The notes below the pieces were generated by a model that saw only the letters and a list, made by a program, of their open reading frames with translations, was not told where the DNA came from and did not search any database. From the NCBI GenBank assembly GCA_964372165.1, contig CAYJPT010000082.1, positions 1 to 10,598 of the forward strand: a stretch of 10,598 bases of DNA, given 5' to 3'. Made by a program: the position numbers and the translations under genes. The stretch is from CAYJAD01 sp964372165 (GTDB lineage: Bacteria > Desulfobacterota > Desulfovibrionia > Desulfovibrionales > Desulfovibrionaceae). This document shows positions 6,180-10,598 of the stretch, piece by piece. Numbering within the stretch: the stretch's first letter is position 1; each line of letters begins with the position of its first letter.

Positions 6180-6206
6180 GTCGCATTGACTATCGTCAAC
6201 GCTCCA

Positions 6207-6241
6207 AAAGACTCCACACAATGAATTATGCAGGAGTCTTT
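6207..6241 (-). terminator. Probable terminator of the M16 protease gene
   Basis: AAAGACTCC (6207-6215) and GGAGTCTTT (6233-6241) form a perfect 9-bp stem with a 17-base loop. Read on the minus strand, the stem ends in TCTTTT and lies 43 bases beyond the protease stop codon. A further 6-bp stem, TAACTG/CAGTTA (6241-6246/6259-6264), lies between the stop and this hairpin. Confidence 0.6.
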
Positions 6242-6283
6242 AACTGCATGTTTTTAAACAGTTATACTTTATTTCAACATAGG

Positions 6284-9190
6284 CTAAAGTAAATTTTTTA
6301 CATCATATCCTTGGCTTTGTCCTGCCTGTTCAGCATTAGTTCCACCAAGTATACAAATGCTACCACTTTTTGCAGCTTGCTCCATAACTTGTGCAAACTC
6401 GTGAAAGTGCTTTGCGGTGGTTGAAAGTATTTCATCGCGCATTTGTTGACGCACTTCATCATTGTCACCGCAAAGATAGCGACTAAGAGAAGTTGCACCT
6501 TTAATGTCAGGTAACATATATGTATCAAGGTCGCCAATGGCCCCTATTATTGCTGCTGATAGTTCACGCTCAGTAGGGTTAAAGGTACGTAAAAAATCCG
6601 CAGCTTTATCATAAGTGTGCAATGTATCAAGTACAGCAGGGTCACGATATGAAGCCTGAATCATAACTCCGCTTAAACGATCTAAGGTGCAAAATGCGCC
6701 ATAAGCTCCACCTTGAACACGTATTTTTTCCCACAGATAGCCCATACGTAAGTGGCGGAAAATTACATGCGCTGAGCCATGATAATTATACCCAAAGTCA
6801 TAGAGATTGGCACCTTTGCCTACAAAGTTAATTTGAGCCGGAGCAATAAACACTTCTGCCATAGGTAAGCTTGGCTTAGCCCAATTTGCGACAGGAATAT
6901 CTTTTCTTGGTAGTCTTTGTAAAAGAGCTTGAGTGTGGCTTTCAACTTGCTTCAAAGTGGCGGCATCAGCTGTGCAATCAATGAGGCAGCCCTTGGCAGA
7001 TAAAATCAATGCATATAGTTGTTGTAAATCTGCTAATACGCTTGCCCAATTTTGCTCGGCACGTAAGGCAAGTTCACGTACATATTCAAGGTGGCTAATT
7101 CCGCCGGTTAGTTCTTCAAGCCAACCCGTTGTGCTATAGTGTGCTCTTATGCGTGAAGACACAGCCGCATGACCTGAAGCTAGTAATGAATACTCAAGGC
7201 GTGCTTTACTTTCAAGCAACATTTGGCAAAAACGCTCACGCTGGTCAAGTTTTGGTTCAAATAAAATTTCTTGCATTATATCAAATAAGTGAGGAATTTT
7301 ATCTCGTACTGCTTTGCCGCTTAAAGAAAAATAAGCAAGAGGCGCACGACTTGTACGATGTGTAAGGATAAACGGTGATGCGTATACACCTCCCGTTTTA
7401 GCAGCAATATGCATACCCATATCTACAAAATCATGCTTAGCAGTGCCCATCTCTATAAGCGCACGACCAAATAATGGTAACAGCGGTATCAAGTTTTCTG
7501 GCACACCCTGTAAGGATAATAGTAAATTTACATACGCTACACCAGATGTATCAAGCTCATGCACAATAACTGGACTGTCGCTATTACCCCGAACCTCCAA
7601 AGGAATCGTCTTATTTTTTAGAGGTAAATCTGATAAAGCAAGGCTTGGTATAGTGGCAAGAGCATCTGGACTATCTACTAGCTCTTGCACTGCACGCAAG
7701 CGTTTTGTTTCTTCAACCAAGGCTTGGCGTTCTTCTGGAGAGCAAGCATTTTGGATACGCAAAAGGCGGGTGCGCTCTTCTTCCTCACGCCTACTTTCAA
7801 GCTGTGTATCGGGCAAAAGTACAACGGTGCTGCGATGTTCATTATTTAAAAACCAATGCTCTATGCATTGTTCAAAAATCTTTTCACCCTGTGCAAGGCG
7901 ATCTTTAATAGACTTAAGTGGAGCTTCCCACATAAGCGAAGTTAAAGCCGAGGTAGGGTCTTTGCTGTAAAGCCAAGTGGAAAGGCTTTGCACCATGGCT
8001 GCAAGTCCACGAGGGAATCGACCAGAATTATTTTCACGCAATGAAAATTCAACACTGTTAATAGCTGCCTCAATGGCTTCTTGTGCAATGCCTTCAGCCA
8101 CAAGGTTTGCAAGAGTATCAAAAATGAGTAATTCAGCTTCATGCACTTTGCGTGCATCAATACCCTTTAAACCTATAGAATAATACATTTGACGCAAATC
8201 ACTTTCAAGCCCTATGCCCGTAGTATCTTCACCAAGTCCGGATTCAATAAGTGCTTTGCGTAATGGAGAGCCTGGCAGACCCTCTAAAATGTGCTCTAGA
8301 ATCTCAAAGGTAAGGGCCTTTTCACTTTCTGCAGTTTCGCATAAAAGCCAATTAACTGTAAACATTGCCCTATTTTCATGTTCAGAACTGGCATATGGCA
8401 CTTCTATGTGGCGTGGCATATCACAAGGTTTTTGCAAAGGTATGGTGGAATCAACACTATGCGCTGTATAACCTTCAAGAGCTTTGCTGATAATTTCAAG
8501 ACGTTTGTCTTCATTATCATCACCCCAAAAGAAAAAACGTGCATTACTTGGGTGATAATAATTTTTGTGAAAATCCTTAAAACCATCATATGTCAAACTT
8601 AAAATAGCTTGAGGTTGTCCACCGGAATCAAGATTGTATAGCATATTCGGAAAAATAGACTGTTGGGACTGCTCGGCAAGCACTGAGTCGGGCGTGGAGT
8701 AAACACCTTTCATCTCATTATATACCACACCTTTAAATATCCACGGCGTGTCAGCACCTTCTGCTTCTACATGCCAGCCCTCTTGCCTAAAGGTATCTTC
8801 ACTAATTAAAGGGTGAAAAACAGCATCAATATATACATCAATAAGATTATAAAAATCTTGTAAATTAGTACTGGCTACAGGATAGCAAGTTTTATCGGGA
8901 AAAGTAAAAGCGTTTAGAAAGGTTTGTAATGACCCTTTAAGCAATTCCACAAAGGGCTCGCGCACCTTAAACTTTTCAGAACCACAAAGTACAGAATGCT
9001 CTAAAATATGAGCAACACCAGATGAATCCGGTGGAGGTGTGCGCAAGGTTACACCAAAGCATTTGTTTTCATCATTATTGCTTATAGATAATAATTGTGC
9101 ACCAGTCTCTTTGTGCTGCCACAATCTAGCTGTTCCCAGAACCTCTTGTACTTCTTGCTCCAGTAAAAGTTCAAAATTATGTTTTGTCAT
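6284..9190 (-). CDS. M16C zinc metalloprotease, presequence protease (PreP/Cym1)-like
   Basis: A 968-residue peptidase of the insulinase superfamily, subfamily M16C. The inverted zinc motif HILEH is at residues 61-65 (zinc ligands His61 and His65, base Glu64), and the distal zinc ligand is Glu159 in VVYNEMKG. The C-terminal half keeps Arg824 and Tyr830 in RVQGGAYGAF, with the same six-residue spacing as the substrate-binding Arg and Tyr of plant PreP. Both halves (about 1-460 and 530-968) are joined by a charged, coiled-coil-like linker near 463-510, the hinge region of PreP. Length is normal for the family. Members degrade unstructured peptides inside a closed chamber; there is no signal peptide, so it likely clears free peptides in the cytosol. 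The ATG at 9190 has AAGAGGA (9197-9203 on the plus coordinates) as ribosome site. The stop is TAG. Several plus-strand frames inside it are shadows. Confidence 0.93.
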   Translation of the reverse strand: MTKHNFELLLEQEVQEVLGTARLWQHKETGAQLLSISNNDENKCFGVTLRTPPPDSSGVAHILEHSVLCGSEKFKVREPFVELLKGSLQTFLNAFTFPDKTCYPVASTNLQDFYNLIDVYIDAVFHPLISEDTFRQEGWHVEAEGADTPWIFKGVVYNEMKGVYSTPDSVLAEQSQQSIFPNMLYNLDSGGQPQAILSLTYDGFKDFHKNYYHPSNARFFFWGDDNEDKRLEIISKALEGYTAHSVDSTIPLQKPCDMPRHIEVPYASSEHENRAMFTVNWLLCETAESEKALTFEILEHILEGLPGSPLRKALIESGLGEDTTGIGLESDLRQMYYSIGLKGIDARKVHEAELLIFDTLANLVAEGIAQEAIEAAINSVEFSLRENNSGRFPRGLAAMVQSLSTWLYSKDPTSALTSLMWEAPLKSIKDRLAQGEKIFEQCIEHWFLNNEHRSTVVLLPDTQLESRREEEERTRLLRIQNACSPEERQALVEETKRLRAVQELVDSPDALATIPSLALSDLPLKNKTIPLEVRGNSDSPVIVHELDTSGVAYVNLLLSLQGVPENLIPLLPLFGRALIEMGTAKHDFVDMGMHIAAKTGGVYASPFILTHRTSRAPLAYFSLSGKAVRDKIPHLFDIMQEILFEPKLDQRERFCQMLLESKARLEYSLLASGHAAVSSRIRAHYSTTGWLEELTGGISHLEYVRELALRAEQNWASVLADLQQLYALILSAKGCLIDCTADAATLKQVESHTQALLQRLPRKDIPVANWAKPSLPMAEVFIAPAQINFVGKGANLYDFGYNYHGSAHVIFRHLRMGYLWEKIRVQGGAYGAFCTLDRLSGVMIQASYRDPAVLDTLHTYDKAADFLRTFNPTERELSAAIIGAIGDLDTYMLPDIKGATSLSRYLCGDNDEVRQQMRDEILSTTAKHFHEFAQVMEQAAKSGSICILGGTNAEQAGQSQGYDVKNLL

Positions 9191-9249
9191 TTATGTCCTC
9201 TTGTATCATTTTTGTTGCAATATTAGTTGCTTGGCATTGTTAGTGCATG

Positions 9250-9270
9250 TGGTATAAAATAGTTATACCA
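9250..9270. promoter_or_regulatory. Inverted repeat overlapping the protease -10 box
   Basis: TGGTATAA (9250-9257) and TTATACCA (9263-9270) form a perfect 8-bp dyad with a 5-base centre. The second half contains the -10 box of the minus-strand promoter. It could be an operator, or simply a symmetric promoter element. Confidence 0.35.
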
Positions 9271-9289
9271 ACCTTAAATGTGAATACAA
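9262..9289 (-). promoter_or_regulatory. Putative promoter of the M16 protease gene
   Basis: On the minus strand, TTGTAT (9289-9284) and TATAAC (9267-9262) are separated by 16 bases, giving 4/6 and 5/6 matches to consensus. Transcription would start about 65 bases before the protease start. The protease can therefore be transcribed independently of the upstream UPF0173 gene. Confidence 0.5.
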
Positions 9290-9307
9290 AATATAAACAT
9301 TTAAGGT
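9271..9307. promoter_or_regulatory. 11-bp perfect inverted repeat straddling the protease -35 box
   Basis: ACCTTAAATGT (9271-9281) and ACATTTAAGGT (9297-9307) are perfect reverse complements with a 15-base centre containing the -35 box. It may be an operator for the protease gene. It could instead be the terminator stem of the UPF0173 gene, but on that strand it is followed by TTGG rather than a T-run. Confidence 0.45.
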
Positions 9308-9336
9308 CAGTATGGAAGATGCATTTTAGAAAAAAA

Positions 9337-10026
9337 TTAAAATTCTATGCTTTCATTAGGGGCAATATCAACGCAAATACAATTAGGTGCATAATGTTTT
9401 AATACAGCCTTAAAGTCTTGTGCTCCTTGCTCAAGTAGGGGGAAAGTACCCCAATGCATAGGTATAACATTTTTTGTATTAAGCATTTGACAAGCCATGG
9501 CCGCCTGGCGTGCATCCATGGTGAATACACCACCTGTAGGCAATAATGACACATCTATATCGTATAATGAACCCCATAGCTGCATATCACTAAAAATACC
9601 TGTATCTCCAGCATGATATATAGTAAGTCCACTAGGCAAGCTTATAATATAACCTACCGGTACACCTGACTCTGAAGTATGTAATGCAGGAACCATGGTG
9701 ATGGCTATATCTTTATAGCGAACTGTCCCACCAATATTAAAACCAATGGTATTTAATACACATTGTGAAGGTAAACCCTCCTGAACTAGTTTTTCTGCAG
9801 TTCCAACAACAGCCCCAAGCATGGCATTATGCTTGCGGCAAATGTCTATAGCTTGCCCTACATGGTCTGCATGGTCATGCGTAATAAGGACTAAATCAAC
9901 AGAACCAATATCACGAGAGGCAATTTTGCAACTAGGATTGCCGTCTAAAAAAGGGTCTATCAATATCTTTAGTCCTGCTTCTTCAATCATAAAGGCTGCA
10001 TGCCCATGCCAAGTGATTTTTGACAT
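9337..10026 (-). CDS. UPF0173-family metal-dependent hydrolase (metallo-beta-lactamase fold)
   Basis: A 229-residue single-domain protein of the metallo-beta-lactamase fold, in the conserved but poorly characterised UPF0173 (YtkL-like) family. It starts with the family's ITWHGHAAF (4-12) and has an Asp-Pro-Phe segment at 24-26. The metal motif HDHADH is at 50-55, and further ligands are His116 (in HTSE), Asp141 (in HAGDTG) and His191 (in MHWGTF). The full set of ligands indicates a binuclear metal hydrolase; the substrate is unknown. There is no signal peptide. The ATG is preceded by AGGAGA (10041-10036) nine bases away. It is followed after 146 bases by the M16 protease on the same strand, which has its own promoter, so the pair may be neighbours rather than a tight operon. 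Confidence 0.92.
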   Translation of the reverse strand: MSKITWHGHAAFMIEEAGLKILIDPFLDGNPSCKIASRDIGSVDLVLITHDHADHVGQAIDICRKHNAMLGAVVGTAEKLVQEGLPSQCVLNTIGFNIGGTVRYKDIAITMVPALHTSESGVPVGYIISLPSGLTIYHAGDTGIFSDMQLWGSLYDIDVSLLPTGGVFTMDARQAAMACQMLNTKNVIPMHWGTFPLLEQGAQDFKAVLKHYAPNCICVDIAPNESIEF

Positions 10027-10312
10027 TGTACTGTATCTCCTAATTATTGGGGTGTATTTTTATTTTGGTTTTTCCCGTAAAATACTGAAAACGTATCACT
10101 GTAGTATTTTGATTTAACAGCAGTTAAGTTATCACACACATAAGCTAAAAGAAATTTGCCTAGCTTGACCATGCTTGTATGCGCATAACATATTAATCTT
10201 TTCAAAGTATTAATACTTTACATTAAACTGTAGCATTGTAATTTATTGCCCTCTTTGCGCATAAGGACAAATTGGTGGCTGTGCCCACAAATACCGATAG
10301 CATTTATGCTCC
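10027..10312. other. Intergenic region upstream of tRNA-Arg with several dyads
   Basis: No convincing gene is visible. Dyads include AAAATACT/AGTATTTT (10079-10086/10103-10110, perfect 8 bp) and TTAAC-AGCA-GTTAA (10114-10127), both placed where regulators of the divergent UPF0173 gene could bind. A promoter-like TTGACC (10165-10170) with CATATT (10189-10194) points right. TGCGCATAA occurs twice in direct orientation (10180-10188 and 10256-10264). A 13-codon frame starting GTG at 10275 with AAGGA before it is too short to call. Confidence 0.4.
10204..10219. promoter_or_regulatory. Perfect 16-bp palindrome
   Basis: AAAGTATTAATACTTT is fully self-complementary. It lies just downstream of the promoter-like TTGACC/CATATT pair, at about +5 to +20, where a repressor could act. 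No gene between it and the tRNA is evident, so its target is unclear. Confidence 0.35.
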
Positions 10313-10341
10313 TTGACAGCAAGCTCCACAAAGCATAGATT
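10313..10341 (+). promoter_or_regulatory. Promoter of tRNA-Arg
   Basis: A perfect TTGACA (10313-10318), a 17-base spacer and TAGATT (10336-10341, 4/6) predict a start near 10348, six bases before the mature tRNA. Spacing and position are ideal for a single-tRNA transcription unit. Confidence 0.65.
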
Positions 10342-10351
10342 TATTTCCCCA

Positions 10352-10430
<79 letters not shown>

Positions 10431-10487
10431 AGAAAAACCTAATAAATCCGCATAAAATAATGGTTTACAGAGAAATCACCACGAGAG

Positions 10488-10514
10488 GCAATGAGTAAAA
10501 AACTTATTGCTTTT
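10488..10514 (+). terminator. Probable terminator downstream of tRNA-Arg
   Basis: GCAATGAGT (10488-10496) pairs with ACTTATTGC (10502-10510), nine pairs including one G-U, around an AAAAA loop, then TTTT. Outer GAGAG (10483-10487) and CTCTC (10515-10519) can extend the stem past a T bulge. Position, 58 bases after the tRNA, fits its terminator. Confidence 0.55.
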
Positions 10515-10543
10515 CTCTCATTTTCTGCCTATTTTTACCTTGC

Positions 10544-10592
10544 GTGTTATGAATGGTGTTATGAAAAAATTTTATAACACATTTTATAACAC
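10544..10592. repeat. Four mirrored copies of GTGTTATRAA with 12-bp spacing
   Basis: GTGTTATGAA occurs at 10544-10553 and again at 10556-10565, 12 bases apart. Its reverse complement, TTTTATAACAC, occurs at 10570-10580 and 10582-10592, also 12 bases apart. The whole is a head-to-head array of two direct pairs centred near 10568. The regular spacing, just over one helical turn, suggests cooperative binding of a protein. An ATG at 10549 opens a frame to the window edge that reads through these repeats; it has no ribosome site and I do not call it. Confidence 0.55.
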
Positions 10593-10598
10593 ACTTAA

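Noticed and set aside
6086..6292. A 68-codon frame in the convergent gap
   Set aside because: It runs through several perfect inverted repeats, has no ribosome site and no recognisable sequence. The hairpins explain the region better.
7443..7970. A 175-codon plus-strand frame inside the protease gene
   Set aside because: It is antisense to a clearly conserved M16C coding region. Its serine- and arginine-rich composition is typical of a shadow frame.
10272..10316. A 13-codon leader peptide (GTG at 10275, AAGGA site) ending at the tRNA -35 box
   Set aside because: It is too short and unsupported. A purine-rich stretch before a GTG is expected by chance.

Overview
The window is AT-rich and gene-dense. 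It looks like chromosomal DNA of an anaerobic bacterium. Two things point to the Desulfovibrionaceae (Desulfobacterota, formerly Deltaproteobacteria), perhaps a low-GC, host-associated member: a tyrosyl-tRNA synthetase paired with a eukaryote-type bifunctional PFK-2/FBPase-2, and a GltD-like flavoprotein paired with a 4x[4Fe-4S] ferredoxin. This assignment is an inference from gene content; no rRNA or other taxonomic marker is present.

Layout, left to right. (1) Bases 1-165 hold at least four or five consecutive hairpins, two with GNRA tetraloops, that I cannot assign. (2) thiF (321-911, +) has its own near-consensus promoter and a very short leader. (3) After a 313-base gap with a TTGACA promoter come tyrS (1225-2421, +) and a bifunctional 6-phosphofructo-2-kinase/fructose-2,6-bisphosphatase (2424-3632, +), two bases apart and so translationally coupled. 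A terminator-like hairpin follows. (4) A redox operon (+) encodes a short GltD-like NAD(P)H/FAD oxidoreductase (3768-4838), a four-cluster ferredoxin (4845-5354) and a TetR-family regulator (5374-5973). A perfect 16-bp palindrome upstream is a good candidate operator for that regulator. A 15-bp perfect terminator stem closes the operon. (5) The convergent gap at 5974-6283 is packed with inverted repeats, including an 11-bp pair framing an 82-bp MITE-sized unit. (6) Two genes lie on the minus strand: a PreP-type M16C zinc metalloprotease (9190-6284) and an UPF0173 metallo-beta-lactamase-fold hydrolase (10026-9337). The protease promoter is surrounded by two inverted repeats. (7) A 327-base gap with operator-like palindromes leads to tRNA-Arg(CCG) (10354-10430, +), which has its own promoter. 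Downstream is a hairpin, then four copies of a GTGTTATRAA motif in a 12-bp-spaced, mirrored arrangement. These look like protein-binding sites, possibly integrase arm sites of an element inserted at the tRNA.

How the genes fit together. tyrS and the PFK-2/FBPase-2 gene would be co-expressed, linking translation capacity to a signal (fructose-2,6-bisphosphate) that is rare in bacteria. The flavoprotein and ferredoxin form an electron-transfer pair (NAD(P)H to Fe-S, or the reverse) without its catalytic partner in view, probably repressed by the co-encoded TetR protein. No CRISPR array, rRNA or transposase gene is visible, and no new multi-gene system is evident. The most unusual items are the bacterial PFK-2/FBPase-2, the structured block at 1-165, the hairpin-rich convergent gap and the mirrored repeats after the tRNA.
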